From Mesorhizobium sp. (GTDB taxonomy: Bacteria > Pseudomonadota > Alphaproteobacteria > Rhizobiales > Rhizobiaceae): 64,000 bases of DNA. The stretch's first letter is position 1, and each line of letters starts with the position of its first letter. Both the position numbers and the translations under genes were made by a program. Where the stretch lies: contig SUGL01000002.1 in assembly GCA_004963905.1 (NCBI GenBank), positions 162,960 to 226,959 of the forward strand, given 5' to 3'. This document shows positions 15,327 through 26,120 of this stretch, piece after piece. The notes beneath the pieces are model-generated. The model had not been told where the DNA came from. It searched no databases and saw nothing but the letters and a program-made list of their open reading frames with translations.

Positions 15327-17234
15327 ATGCCATCATCTTTGATCCGGCGCGGAGTGTGGATGATCGGCGTTGCCGTGCTGGTCATCGCGCTCGCCGTCGC
15401 CGCCTTGCCGCTGATTGCCTCGACACGCATCGTGCGCGACCGCATCGCCTGGGAATTGAGCGCCTGGAGCGGTTTTCGGGTCACGATCGACGGCTCGCCG
15501 CGTATCGAGGTGTGGCCGAAGTTCCGGGCAATCCTCAGCAACGTGACGCTGTCGCAATGGACCGAGACCGACGCGCCGCCGGTGGTCGAAGCCGAGCGCG
15601 TCGAGGTCGACCTCTCCGCCATGGCCGCCTTGCAGGGCGACGTCCAATTCTCGACGGCGAGGCTGGTGCGGCCGACCATCAGGGTCGAGCGCACGGCAAG
15701 CGGCTTCTATCTGCCGCCGCTGCCCTCCGGCGGCCGCATCACGCGCTCGATCGACACCGCGCGCGGCGTGGTCACCGCGAACCCGCAGAAGCCCGATCTC
15801 GGCAGACTGCCTTCCGATCCGTTCGGCACCGTCGAGTTCCGCGACGGCCGTGTCGTGGCCTCGGCCGGCGGCAAGGACACCGAGATCCTGAGCAGCCTCA
15901 GCGGCCAGGTGAACTGGGCGGCGATGAACAGCGAAGCCACGCTCACGGCGACCGGCATCTGGCGCGGCGAGAGCGTTCAGATCGATTTTTCCTCGGCGAG
16001 GCCGCTGGTGCTGTTTGCCGGAGGCGTCGCGCCCGTCACGTTCGCCTTCAAGGCGGCGCCCGCCACGCTTTCCTTCGACGGCGTCGCCTCGATGTCGGAG
16101 AACGCCTATCTGGACGGTCAGGCGAAATTCGCCGCTCCGTCGCTGAGGCGCCTGCTCGAATGGTCGCAGGCAGGCATCGCGCCCGGCGCCGCGATCGGCT
16201 CCGTCTCGGTCACGAGCAAGGTGGCGGCGTCGGCCGGACGGGCGAAATTCGAGAACACGACGGTAGCGCTGGACAACAATCCCGGCATGGGAGCGCTGGA
16301 CTTTTCGTTCAGCGAGGCGCTGCCCGTCATTTCCGGAACGCTCGCCTTCGACACGCTCGATCTTCGATCGTTCCTTTCCGCCTTCACGCCGATCGCTCCG
16401 GCCGGCCAAGCGGGTCCCGGCGAGATCGACACCAGCTTCGCCGACAAGATCAACCTCGATCTCAGGCTGTCGGCGGCGCACGCCACTGCCGGCCCGGTAC
16501 AGCTGGCCGACGTCGCCGCGACCGCGCAGGTCAAGAACGGACTTGCCGTCTTCGACATTTCCGACGCGTCTGCCTTCAACGGCAACATCCAGAGCAGCCT
16601 GCGTTTCGACCGCAAGCCGGACGGCACCCAGGTCGAGATGCGGCTCCTGGCGTCGGATGTCGATACCGGCGCCTTCGCCACCGCGGCGGGGATGACGCGA
16701 CTGGTGCCCGCCGGCACCGGCACCGTCTCGGTCATCCTCAAGGGGCCGGGCAAGGCCTGGGACTCGATCTTCGAGAATGCCGACGGATCCTTCTCGGCAA
16801 CGTTCGGACCCGGCTCGCTCAACGGGCTCAACCTGCCCGCCTTCCTCAAGCGCAACGAACAGGGCGGATTCTTCGCGCTCGACGACGTCGCCGACGGCTC
16901 GCTGCCGATAGACGGCGCCGAGATCAAGGCGAGCATCTCGAAAGGCGTGGCGCGGCTGGACAAGGCGGAGGTCAATTCACAGAAGTACAAGATCTGGCTT
17001 TCGGGCATCGCCTCCTATAGCGGACGCGGGCTGGCGCTCTCCGGCGGCATCATCCCGAACGGGCAGCCTGCGCAGCAACAGCCCGCACAGCAACAGCCGG
17101 CGCAGCAACCGGCCGCCAGCGGCCAGGCGGCGGTGCAGGCGCCGCCGCCGCCAAAGCAGTCGCTGTTCTTCGTCGGCGGCAACTGGAGCACGCCGTTCAT
17201 CTCGCCGATCAGCCGGGGCGTTTCAGGCCAGTAA
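15327..17234 (+). CDS. AsmA family protein
   Basis: 635 aa. One N-terminal membrane helix (IGVAVLVIALAVAALPLIA, about residues 12-30) anchors a long periplasmic part: WSGFRVTIDGSPRIEVWP and the rest of the AsmA N-terminal domain, then the AsmA-like C-terminal region near LRSFLSAFTPIAP and FENADGSFSATFGPGSLNG. Members of this superfamily are bridge-like proteins linked to lipid transport to the outer membrane. Near the C-terminus is a short Gln/Pro repeat (QPAQQ units, 17064-17120), a low-complexity linker. It stands alone between convergent and divergent neighbours. Confidence 0.85.
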   Translation: MPSSLIRRGVWMIGVAVLVIALAVAALPLIASTRIVRDRIAWELSAWSGFRVTIDGSPRIEVWPKFRAILSNVTLSQWTETDAPPVVEAERVEVDLSAMAALQGDVQFSTARLVRPTIRVERTASGFYLPPLPSGGRITRSIDTARGVVTANPQKPDLGRLPSDPFGTVEFRDGRVVASAGGKDTEILSSLSGQVNWAAMNSEATLTATGIWRGESVQIDFSSARPLVLFAGGVAPVTFAFKAAPATLSFDGVASMSENAYLDGQAKFAAPSLRRLLEWSQAGIAPGAAIGSVSVTSKVAASAGRAKFENTTVALDNNPGMGALDFSFSEALPVISGTLAFDTLDLRSFLSAFTPIAPAGQAGPGEIDTSFADKINLDLRLSAAHATAGPVQLADVAATAQVKNGLAVFDISDASAFNGNIQSSLRFDRKPDGTQVEMRLLASDVDTGAFATAAGMTRLVPAGTGTVSVILKGPGKAWDSIFENADGSFSATFGPGSLNGLNLPAFLKRNEQGGFFALDDVADGSLPIDGAEIKASISKGVARLDKAEVNSQKYKIWLSGIASYSGRGLALSGGIIPNGQPAQQQPAQQQPAQQPAASGQAAVQAPPPPKQSLFFVGGNWSTPFISPISRGVSGQ

Positions 17235-17308
17235 TTTCCGAAAAGCGCGCAGCCGATGCTCCGTCGGGAGAGAAAGGACAAGGCGCAGGTCGCGCCCGTC
17301 CTCTTTCC

Positions 17309-18127
17309 TCACCCACGCTGCGCCGCCTGCTCGTCGCGCTGGCGCTGGACCTCGCGGCGCTTGTTGGCGATCGAGGCGATGATGACGCCGACCGCGACCA
17401 CGGCGATCAGGATGGTGCAGGCGGCGTTGATCTCCGGCGTCACGCCGAGACGCACCTGGCTGTAGATCTTCATCGGCAGCGTCGTGGCCCCCGGGCCCGA
17501 GGTGAACGAGGCGATCACCAGGTCGTCGAGCGAAAGCGTGAAGGCCAGCATCCAGCCCGAGATGATCGCCGGCATGATGACCGGCAAGGTGATCTGGAAG
17601 AAGGTCTTCACCGGCGGCGCGCCAAGGTCCATGGCGGCTTCCTCGAGCGAGCGGTCGAAGGAGACCAGGCGCGACTGCACGACGACGGCCACGAAGCACA
17701 TGGTGAAGGTGATGTGGGCGAGCGTGACCGTGAAGAAGCCGCGGTCGAGCCCGACGGCGACGAACAACAGCAGCAGCGACAGGCCGGTGATGACTTCCGG
17801 CATGACCAGCGGCGCAAAGACCATGCCGGAAAACAGCACCCGCCCCTTGAAGCGCGTGTAGCGCGTCAAGGTGATCGCGGCCAGCGTGCCGAGCACAGTC
17901 GCGACGGTGGCCGAGAGGACGCCGACGCGGGCCGTCACCCAGGTGGCGTCCATCAGGCCCTGGTTGTGGAACAGCGACACGTACCATTTGGTGGAGAAGC
18001 CGCCCCAGACGGTGACGAGCTTCGATTCGTTGAAGGAAAAGACGATGAGCAGCACGATCGGCAGATAGAGGAAGGCAAAGCCGAGCACGATCGAGGTGAT
18101 GTTGAAGCGGCTCCAGCTGGCGTTCAT
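17309..18127 (-). CDS. potI: putrescine ABC transporter permease PotI
   Basis: 272 aa inner-membrane permease, about six helices, first at IVLGFAFLYLPIVLLIVF. The EAA-type loop reads SLEEAAMDLGAPPVKTFFQI. The ATG at 18127 overlaps the stop of potH as ATGA, so the longer upstream frame is rejected. It is the last gene of potF-potG-potH-potI. The C-terminus is charged (RREVQRQRDEQAAQRG). Polyamine specificity is inferred from the PotF-like binding protein and this gene order. Confidence 0.88.
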   Translation of the reverse strand: MNASWSRFNITSIVLGFAFLYLPIVLLIVFSFNESKLVTVWGGFSTKWYVSLFHNQGLMDATWVTARVGVLSATVATVLGTLAAITLTRYTRFKGRVLFSGMVFAPLVMPEVITGLSLLLLFVAVGLDRGFFTVTLAHITFTMCFVAVVVQSRLVSFDRSLEEAAMDLGAPPVKTFFQITLPVIMPAIISGWMLAFTLSLDDLVIASFTSGPGATTLPMKIYSQVRLGVTPEINAACTILIAVVAVGVIIASIANKRREVQRQRDEQAAQRG

Positions 18128-19089
18128 TTGCCTTGCTCCTGTGCACGCGCCTGAGCCTGCTGGAAGAACATGATCGGGACGGTCAGCACCAACAGCAGGA
18201 TGACCGCCACCGCCGACGAGACCGGCCAGTCGCGGTTGGCGAAGAACTCGTTCCACAGCGTCTTGCCGATCATCAGCGTCTGCGAGCCGCCGAGAAGATC
18301 CGGGATGACGAACTCGCCGACGGCCGGGATGAAGACCAGCAGGCAGCCGGCGATCACGCCGGGCAGCGACAGCGGGAAAGTGATCTTCCAGAAGGCGCCG
18401 GTCGGCGGGCAGCCGAGGTCCTGCGCCGCCTCGATCAGCGAATAGTCCATCTTCTCGAGCGACGAATAGAGCGGCAGCACCATGAAGGGCAGGTAGGAAT
18501 AGACGATGCCGATGAAGATCGCGGTGTAGGTGTTGAGGATGACCAGCGGCTGGCCGATGATGTGCAGCGACAACAGCACCTGGTTGAGCAGCCCTTCCGG
18601 CTTGAGGATGCCGATCCAGGCATAGACGCGGATCAGGAACGAGGTCCAGAACGGCAGGATCACCAGCATCAGAAGGGTCGGTCTGACCGTTGCCGGCGCG
18701 CGCGCCATGCCATAGGCGATCGGATAGCCGACGATGAGCGTCAGCAGCGTCGAGATGGCCGCGATGATCAGGCTGGTCACATAGGCGTTGAAGTAGAGCG
18801 CGTCCTGGGTCAGCCAGGTGTAGTTGTCGAAATTGAGCTCGCGGAATCCGGCGAAGAATCCGGAAACGCCATCGCTGAAATCGAGCACGGGCGTGTAGGG
18901 CGGCATGGAGATCGCCGTCTGCGACAGCGATATCTTGAAGACGATGATGAACGGAACGAGGAAGAAGAACAGCAGCCAGAGATAAGGGACGATGATGACG
19001 AGGCGGCTGACGAACCCCTTCGCCAGCCTGGTCGGCAACTGAGCGGCGGTTTCGCTCGATGGGGTGGCGGTGGCGGCGATTTGGGTCAT
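18124..19089 (-). CDS. potH: putrescine ABC transporter permease PotH
   Basis: 321 aa permease. First helix IIVPYLWLLFFFLVPFIIVF, then a periplasmic segment PYTPVLDFSDGVSGFFAGF, five further helices, and the ATPase-docking loop SLIEAAQDLGCPPTGAFWKI. It is translationally coupled to potI through a 4-base overlap and lies nine bases after potG. Together with PotI it forms the membrane channel of the importer. Confidence 0.9.
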   Translation of the reverse strand: MTQIAATATPSSETAAQLPTRLAKGFVSRLVIIVPYLWLLFFFLVPFIIVFKISLSQTAISMPPYTPVLDFSDGVSGFFAGFRELNFDNYTWLTQDALYFNAYVTSLIIAAISTLLTLIVGYPIAYGMARAPATVRPTLLMLVILPFWTSFLIRVYAWIGILKPEGLLNQVLLSLHIIGQPLVILNTYTAIFIGIVYSYLPFMVLPLYSSLEKMDYSLIEAAQDLGCPPTGAFWKITFPLSLPGVIAGCLLVFIPAVGEFVIPDLLGGSQTLMIGKTLWNEFFANRDWPVSSAVAVILLLVLTVPIMFFQQAQARAQEQGK

Positions 19090-19098
19090 GGCCCGCTC

Positions 19099-20238
19099 CT
19101 ACCTGGTCAGCACGACGCCGGCGTCGGGCCGGAAGGAAACCCAGGCACGGTCGTTCCAGGTCAGCGGATCCTCGGTGACGCGGGAGGCATTCAACGCGCT
19201 CGCCCGCACGATCTGACCGTCATCGAGCTTGATGTGGTAGACGGTCATGTCGCCGAGATATGCGACGTCATAAACCTCGCCCTGGAGGGCGTTGACAGCA
19301 TCCGCCGGCTTCTTCGACGAGACTTTGATCTTCTCCGGCCGGATCGCGAAGACGATATCGGCGCCCTTGGCGGTATCGGCGGCATTCTCGACGACGATCT
19401 GCGCGCCGGTCGCGCCCGTGATGCGCGTCGTATTGGCCGCCCGCTCGGCGACCTTGCCCTCGAACATGTTCACGTTGCCGACGAAATGCGCCACGAAGCG
19501 CGAGGTCGGAGCTTCGTAGATTTCCGCCGGCGTGGCGACCTGCATCACCTCGCCCTTGTCCATGATGGCGATGCGGTCGGCCATGGTCATGGCTTCCTCC
19601 TGGTCGTGGGTGACGACGACGAAGGTGAGGCCGAGTTCCTGCTGCAGGTCCATCAATTCGAACTGCGTCTCCTCGCGCAGCTTCTTGTCGAGCGCGCCGA
19701 GCGGCTCGTCCAGGAGAAGGACCTTCGGCCGCTTGGCGACCGAGCGGGCAAGCGCCACACGCTGGCGCTGGCCGCCGGAAAGCTGATGCGGCTTGCGCTT
19801 GGCGAACTGCTCGAGCTTGACCAGCCTCAGCATCTCGGCAACACGCTTTTCGATGTCGGCGGCGGGCATGCCTTCCTGCTTGAGGCCGAAGGCGATGTTC
19901 TTCTCCACCGTCATATGCGGAAACAGCGCATAGGACTGGAACATCATGTTCACCGGCCGCTTGTAGGGCGGGATACCGCGCAGGTCCTGGCCGTCGAGCA
20001 GGATGCGGCCGGCCGTCGGCTCCTCGAAGCCGGCGAGCATCCTCAGCAAGGTCGACTTGCCGCAGCCCGAGGCACCAAGCAGGGCGAAGAACTCACGCTC
20101 GAAGATGGTCAGCGACAGATTGTTGACGGCTGTGAAGTCGCCGAACTTCTTGGTCACCTTGTCGAATTGGATATACGGCTTGGCGTTCGGATCCTTCCAT
20201 GGCGCGAAATCCCTGCGGATGCTGCCAAGCGATTTCAT
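19099..20238 (-). CDS. potG: putrescine ABC transporter ATPase PotG
   Basis: 379 aa ATPase of the polyamine importer. Walker A GASGCGKSTLLR (near residue 57), Q-loop MMFQSYALFPHM, signature LSGGQRQR, Walker B VLLLDEP, D-loop GALDKKLRE and VTHDQEEAM, then a TOBE region. The start MKSLGSIRRDFAPWKDPN is chosen because GGAGTGGGGAT precedes this ATG; the frame runs on upstream through repeat DNA, which encodes nothing plausible. About 300 bases of hairpin and repeats separate it from potF, unusual inside such an operon. Confidence 0.9.
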   Translation of the reverse strand: MKSLGSIRRDFAPWKDPNAKPYIQFDKVTKKFGDFTAVNNLSLTIFEREFFALLGASGCGKSTLLRMLAGFEEPTAGRILLDGQDLRGIPPYKRPVNMMFQSYALFPHMTVEKNIAFGLKQEGMPAADIEKRVAEMLRLVKLEQFAKRKPHQLSGGQRQRVALARSVAKRPKVLLLDEPLGALDKKLREETQFELMDLQQELGLTFVVVTHDQEEAMTMADRIAIMDKGEVMQVATPAEIYEAPTSRFVAHFVGNVNMFEGKVAERAANTTRITGATGAQIVVENAADTAKGADIVFAIRPEKIKVSSKKPADAVNALQGEVYDVAYLGDMTVYHIKLDDGQIVRASALNASRVTEDPLTWNDRAWVSFRPDAGVVLTR

Positions 20239-20263
20239 ATCCCCACTCCGGTTCTGTTTCTTT

Positions 20264-20490
20264 CCGCTAGAACCGTTCATCGTTTCAAGGAAACGCAGAA
20301 CCGCTTTAGCTTTTTGTTTTTGACGCAACTCCCGGACGGAAAACCGTCCACACTTTTCTGGAATTGCTGCCTCGTTCTCACGCAATCCCAGACGGAAAAC
20401 CGCCAAGCACTTTTCCTGGAATTGCTCTGTCTCTTTGTTTTGACGCAATCCCAGGCGGAAAACCGCTACGCACTTTTCCTGGAATTGCTT
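20264..20490. repeat. three tandem family A repeats between potF and potG
   Basis: Three diverged copies of the same roughly 47-base unit, at about 20322-20368, 20379-20426 and 20442-20490, each reading ACGCAATCCCAGACGGAAAA and ending in CTTTTCCTGGAATTGCT, in reverse orientation to the copy at 12597-12660. The array is preceded by the companion piece CGTTCATCGTTTCAAGGAAACG (near 20274), itself an inverted repeat. It fills the gap between potF and potG, so the pot transcript must cross it. Confidence 0.8.
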
Positions 20491-20497
20491 CTAGAGA

Positions 20498-20531
20498 AAG
20501 CGACCCCGGCAGTTGGCTGCCGGGGTCGCTT
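20498..20531 (-). terminator. strong hairpin just after potF
   Basis: Perfect 15-base-pair stem AAGCGACCCCGGCAG with its complement and a four-base loop, eight bases after the potF stop. On the minus strand it is followed by TCTCTAG and not by a clear T run. It is therefore more likely an mRNA-stabilising or partly terminating hairpin than a full terminator. This is a common way for binding-protein genes to be expressed above their permeases. Confidence 0.6.
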
Positions 20532-20539
20532 CTCAGTGC

Positions 20540-21637
20540 CTATTGGCCGGTGACGATCTTGGTCCAGGTGCGCGTGATGACGCGCTGTGTCTTGGGATCG
20601 TATGGCTGCACGGTATAAAGCTTCTTGGTCGTCTCCTCGTCCGGGTAGACCGAGGTGTCTTCAAGCAGGGCCTTGTCGACGAACTGCTGCGAGGCCTTGT
20701 TGCCGTTGGCGTAGAGCACGTAGTTCGACGACTTGGCGATGACTTCCGGCGTCATCATGTAGTTGATGAACTCGAGCGCCTCGGCGACATGCGGCGCATC
20801 GGCCGGAATCGCCATCTGATCGAACCACATCTGGGCGCCTTCCTTCGGCACCGAATAGCCGATCTCGACGCCCTGCTTGGCTTCCTCGGCACGGTTGCGC
20901 GCCTGGAACACGTCGCCCGACCAGCCGACCGCCAGGCAGATGTCGCCGTTGGCCAAAGCGTTGATGTATTCGGACGAATGGAACTTGCGGATATAGGGTC
21001 GAACCTTCAGCAGCGCTTCCTCGGCCTTGGCGATGTCGTCAGGCGAAGTGCTGTTCGGGTCGAGGCCGAGATATTTCAGCGCCGCCGGAATGATGTCGGC
21101 GGGCGAATCCAGCACATAGACGCCGCAGTCCTTCAGTTTGGCCAGGCTCTCCGGATTGAAGAACACGTCCCAGCTGTCGATCTTGTCGGTGCCGAGTGCC
21201 GCCTGCACCTTCTTGACGTTGTAGCCGAGGCCGACCGTGCCCCACATGTAGTTGACCGAGTATTCGTTGCCCGGATCGTACTTGGCGGTGCGCTCGGAAA
21301 CGACATCCCACATGTTGGAGATGTTGGGCAGCTTCGACTTGTCGAGCTTCTGGAACACGCCGGCCTGGATCTGGCGCGCCAGGAAGTTGGCGCTGGGCAC
21401 GACGACGTCGTAGCCGCTGCCGCCCGCAAGCAGCTTCGTCTCCAGTATCTCGTTGGAATCGAAGGTGTCGTAGACGACCTTGATGCCGGTTTTCTTGGTG
21501 AAGTCGTCGATGATCGAGCTGTCGATATAGTCCGACCAGTTGTAGACGTTGACGACGCGATCGTCGGCATGGCCGCCTACGGTAAAGAGCGTCAGGAATG
21601 CCGAGGTCGCCGAAAGCAAAAGCGCTTTGCGGATCAT
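20540..21637 (-). CDS. potF: putrescine-binding periplasmic protein PotF
   Basis: 365 aa. Signal peptide MIRKALLLSATSAFLTLFTV with cleavage likely near GGHA-DD. The mature start VVNVYNWSDYIDSSIIDDF and the segment NEILETKLLAGGSGYDVVVP are hallmarks of PotD/PotF binding proteins. AVGWSGDVFQARNRA and later residues complete the fold. It captures polyamine in the periplasm and delivers it to PotHI. First gene of the operon; GGAGAAC precedes the ATG. PotF (putrescine) is favoured over PotD (spermidine) by overall similarity and the potFGHI order, but specificity was not tested. Confidence 0.88.
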   Translation of the reverse strand: MIRKALLLSATSAFLTLFTVGGHADDRVVNVYNWSDYIDSSIIDDFTKKTGIKVVYDTFDSNEILETKLLAGGSGYDVVVPSANFLARQIQAGVFQKLDKSKLPNISNMWDVVSERTAKYDPGNEYSVNYMWGTVGLGYNVKKVQAALGTDKIDSWDVFFNPESLAKLKDCGVYVLDSPADIIPAALKYLGLDPNSTSPDDIAKAEEALLKVRPYIRKFHSSEYINALANGDICLAVGWSGDVFQARNRAEEAKQGVEIGYSVPKEGAQMWFDQMAIPADAPHVAEALEFINYMMTPEVIAKSSNYVLYANGNKASQQFVDKALLEDTSVYPDEETTKKLYTVQPYDPKTQRVITRTWTKIVTGQ

Positions 21638-21978
21638 GCTGTTCTCCTTTGGTGAGTGTTCCCGTGCCGGCCCGTCGCGGCATGAGCGCGGGGCGGCATT
21701 TGTTTCAGATTGTTGAGCTTTCCGGAGAGCGACAAACGCGACCCGCCGTTGCCGTGCCGGATCGTCGAGTAGCGGTTGCAGCCCTTGCGCCCCCTCCGGG
21801 AGGGCATCAGGGCGGCGTCAGCGGCGTTCGCCGCGGCGTAGTCAGAAATATGACGTTGCGGTCCGGCCCCGGTGAGGCCGGCAGAGACACTTGGCAAGAT
21901 ACGCCTGTCTTGTTGTTGCCGTAATCGCAGCCTGCCCGCCCGGCGACACGGTTGTCAATGGCAAACGCTTGTGTGGCA
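21638..21978. other. intergenic region upstream of potF
   Basis: About 340 bases between the start of potF and the end of the EamA gene. It should hold the potF promoter, since transcription of the pot genes runs leftward from here. I see short GC-rich inverted segments (for example near 21795-21835) but no confident promoter, RNA or ORF. Confidence 0.35.
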
Positions 21979-22929
21979 TCAATTAGGGGATGGCAGGCCT
22001 GTAATGCCTGGCCGCTCGGGCCGGGTCTGCCGCTTGAACTCGAATGCGATATGCACGAGCAGCGCCGTCACCACGACCGCGCCGCCGATGATGGTGCGCA
22101 CCGACGGCACCTCGGAATGGACGAGCCAGACCCAGATCGGGCCGAGGATCGGCTCGAAGGTGCCGAGCAGTGCCGCGACGGCCGCCGGCACGAGCCGCGC
22201 GCCCATGGCGAAAAAGGCAAGGCCGACGCCGAGATTGATGACGCCGAAGGCGAAGAGAAAGCCCATGTCGCGCCCGGAGACGGCGAACTCGGTGGCCTGC
22301 GAGGCGGCAAAGGCACCGGCCAGCAGCGCGCCGAGACACGTGGCCGGAACCATGCGCACATGGGCGAAGCGCCGGGTGATCACGGTCGCGAACGAAAACA
22401 TCACCGCGATCAGCAGCGCCAGCCCGTCGCCTATCGGCGAGACGGCGCCGCCCAAAGATTCCGAGACCATGATGGCGACGCCGGTGATGACGGCGGCAAT
22501 TGCCGCCCAGGTCCCCGGGCTCACACGTTCGCGAAACAGCACCCAGGCGAGCAAGGCCGCCAGAAGCGGCACGCCTGCCTGCATCAACAAGATGTTCGCG
22601 ACCGTCGTGTAGGCGAGCGCGACGATGAAGCTCGTCGAAGCGGTGGCAAAGCAGAAGGCGACGCCAAGCCCGGGCAACCCCATGTCGCGGAACAGTTTCG
22701 AGGTGCCGCGCCAGCCGTCGCGCCAGACCATGAAGGCGATGAGGAAGGCCACCGCCCAGAGCGAGCGCCAGAACACCACTGTCCAGCTGTCGCCGACATG
22801 GATGAAGCGGGCGATGGTGCCGCCAAAACTCCACATCAGCGCCGACAGGAAGACCAGCAGCATGCCGATCCGCTCCTCGCGCGGCGAGACGACAGGCAAG
22901 GCGATGCGAGGCGAAGCGGTTTCGGACAT
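21979..22929 (-). CDS. EamA/DMT family transporter
   Basis: About 316 aa inner-membrane protein with ten predicted helices in two EamA halves (first helix MLLVFLSALMWSFGGTIARF, last IIGGAVVVTALLVHIAFEF). Members export amino acids or metabolites; the substrate is unknown. The start was placed at MSETASPRIALPVV; the same frame is open back to 23037 (MSHISADAG), which would add 36 residues with no extra domain. It follows the regulator gene at 23082 on the same strand with roughly 150 bases between. Confidence 0.82.
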   Translation of the reverse strand: MSETASPRIALPVVSPREERIGMLLVFLSALMWSFGGTIARFIHVGDSWTVVFWRSLWAVAFLIAFMVWRDGWRGTSKLFRDMGLPGLGVAFCFATASTSFIVALAYTTVANILLMQAGVPLLAALLAWVLFRERVSPGTWAAIAAVITGVAIMVSESLGGAVSPIGDGLALLIAVMFSFATVITRRFAHVRMVPATCLGALLAGAFAASQATEFAVSGRDMGFLFAFGVINLGVGLAFFAMGARLVPAAVAALLGTFEPILGPIWVWLVHSEVPSVRTIIGGAVVVTALLVHIAFEFKRQTRPERPGITGLPSPN

Positions 22930-23081
22930 GGACACGACTGTCAGCGAGTTGCGGGCGGCACGATCCACCATCTCCCATTGGCGTAGCGCAAAGGCGGGCG
23001 CCAGGCGTGATCCAGCATCCGCTGAAATGTGGGACAAAGCCGACTTACGCTTAGGAGCGGCGCAGGCTTAGCAGATGGGCA

Positions 23082-24530
23082 TCATCCCTGGAAATCGAAG
23101 GCGCTGAGGCCCGTCACCATCTCATCGAGGCCGAGCGGCCGCGTCACGGGCGGCTCGGCGCGCGCCAGGCAGCCGACGCGCTCGCAGAGCCTGCAGGCCG
23201 GACCGACCGGCGTTGCGAAGGCCGTGCCCTGCGCGGTCTTGCCGGCGGCCGGCCCAGGCAGCGCCGCGCTGTAGACGATCTCGTCGCGAAAGCCGATGTC
23301 GCAGCCGAGCAGAAGCGCGGTGCGCCGCGGCCGCTCGGAGAAGGCGCCTTGCGGCCCTTCGAGCGTGCGGGCGATGCAGAGGAACTCGGCGCCGTCGGGC
23401 ATTTCCACCGCCTCGACCAGGATCCGGCCCGGCTGCGAGAAGGCCGCATGTACCGGAAGCTTCGGGCAGGCGCCGCCGAAACGGCTTTGCGGATAGCCCT
23501 GGCTGCCCGCCTTGCGGAAGCGGTTGCCGGCATTGTCGACCTCCAGCATGAAGAACGGCACGCCCGCCGCGCCTGGCCGCTGCAGCATGGTCAGGCGGTT
23601 TGCCGCCTGCTCGAAGGACACGCCGAAACGCGAGCGCAGAACGTCGATGTCGTAGCGGGCGCGGATCGCGGCTGCGTGAAAGGCCTGGTAGGGCATCATC
23701 AGCGCGTGCGCGGCATAGCGGCCGAGCTCGAAACGGGCGAGCCGGCGCGCCTCGTCGGTCGCCAGCTTCAACGCCTGGATCTCAGCGGCCACGGCGACGG
23801 TCATGCGCATCAGGCTCGCCTCCATGGCGACCTCGCGCAACTGATCGAAGGGGGAGAGCCGCTCGGACAGGAACAGGCGTTGCGAATGGCGGTCATAACG
23901 CCTGCGCCAGTTCGGCATGGTGGCGACGGGCAGCACCTTGACCACGATGCCGTGCTCACGCCTCAGCCAAGCTTTCAGCGCGCCGAACAGGTCGTCTCCA
24001 GGATCGAGCAGCGAAATGAAGGCTTCCGCTTCCTCCTCCAGCGCGGCGAAATGGTTCGGCCGACGCTCGAAGGTCTCGTGCACTTCATCGACAGGCAGCC
24101 GCGTGCCGGACAATGCGGTTGTCCTGCCTTCGCGCGCCAGAAGCTCATTGAGATCCGACAGCCGCTCGGCCTGCTCGCGATAGGCGCGAAACAGCTTTAC
24201 CATCGCCGTGGAGGCGTTCGGCGCGATCTCGGCGAGATCGATCAGTTCCTGGTCCCCCGGCAATTCGCCGGCCAGCAGCGGATCGCCGAACACTTCCTTC
24301 AGCGCCGCAATCGACCCTTTGGTCTCGCCCTGCAGTTCGTGCGGATCGATCTTGTAGACGGACGCCAGCTTGAGGATCAACTGAACCGTCAGCGGCCGCT
24401 GGTTGCGCTCGATGAGGTTGAGATAGGACGGCGAGATGGCCAGCCCTTCGGCCATCGCCGTCTGGGTCAGCCCCTTGGCGTTGCGAAGCCGGCGGATGCG
24501 CGGCCCGGCAAAGATTTTCTGGTCGGCCAA
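23082..24530 (-). CDS. ramB: XRE-family regulator, RamB/ScfR type, divergent from aceA
   Basis: 482 aa. N-terminal helix-turn-helix ([37 protein letters not shown], residues about 10-50), a central ImmA/IrrE-like domain (about 160-300) without the HExxH zinc motif, and a C-terminal domain ending in [16 protein letters not shown], three cysteines in a conserved cluster. This is the RamB / short-chain fatty acyl regulator architecture, members of which control isocitrate lyase, methylcitrate or acetate genes in response to acyl-CoA. Its head-to-head position with aceA, sharing a 247-base promoter region, strongly suggests aceA as target. Whether it activates or represses is not visible. Confidence 0.85.
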   Translation of the reverse strand: MADQKIFAGPRIRRLRNAKGLTQTAMAEGLAISPSYLNLIERNQRPLTVQLILKLASVYKIDPHELQGETKGSIAALKEVFGDPLLAGELPGDQELIDLAEIAPNASTAMVKLFRAYREQAERLSDLNELLAREGRTTALSGTRLPVDEVHETFERRPNHFAALEEEAEAFISLLDPGDDLFGALKAWLRREHGIVVKVLPVATMPNWRRRYDRHSQRLFLSERLSPFDQLREVAMEASLMRMTVAVAAEIQALKLATDEARRLARFELGRYAAHALMMPYQAFHAAAIRARYDIDVLRSRFGVSFEQAANRLTMLQRPGAAGVPFFMLEVDNAGNRFRKAGSQGYPQSRFGGACPKLPVHAAFSQPGRILVEAVEMPDGAEFLCIARTLEGPQGAFSERPRRTALLLGCDIGFRDEIVYSAALPGPAAGKTAQGTAFATPVGPACRLCERVGCLARAEPPVTRPLGLDEMVTGLSAFDFQG

Positions 24531-24777
24531 TCATCTATCCTTGACAAGAATTTACACGGAAGCGCGTGGTCGTCGCCCGCCAGCCTTTTACAATCATGAC
24601 AAATTTACAGCACCGGCCTGTCAAACACAACACAGTTTTTCTCTTATTTTTCGCGAGAACCCTTGGTTTTTCTGGCTCTTTTTGCGTCGCAATGTAAATG
24701 ATGTCACACACCAGCGGCGCCGAAATGACTTCCACAAAGGCGCCATCCGAAGAAGCAGAACCGATCTGGAGCAACCG
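24531..24777. promoter_or_regulatory. shared ramB-like/aceA promoter region with repeated AATTTACA boxes
   Basis: AT-rich gap between the divergent regulator and isocitrate lyase genes. AATTTACA occurs at 24549-24556 and 24602-24609, 53 bases apart (five helical turns), and its inverse TGTAAAT at 24693-24699. A TTGACA lies at 24541-24546. The boxes are candidates for regulator binding; the spacing suits cooperative binding on one DNA face. TGGAG precedes the aceA ATG by seven bases. Confidence 0.5.
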
Positions 24778-26067
<1,290 letters not shown>

Positions 26068-26120
26068 CGATAACCCCAGAGGAAACGCCCAAAGGGCACT
26101 TTACGTCGAGGAGAAGAGCA

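Noticed and set aside
18133-20553. 806-codon plus-strand frame across potG and potH
   Set aside because: Antisense of a well-supported ABC operon; its end runs through repeat DNA.
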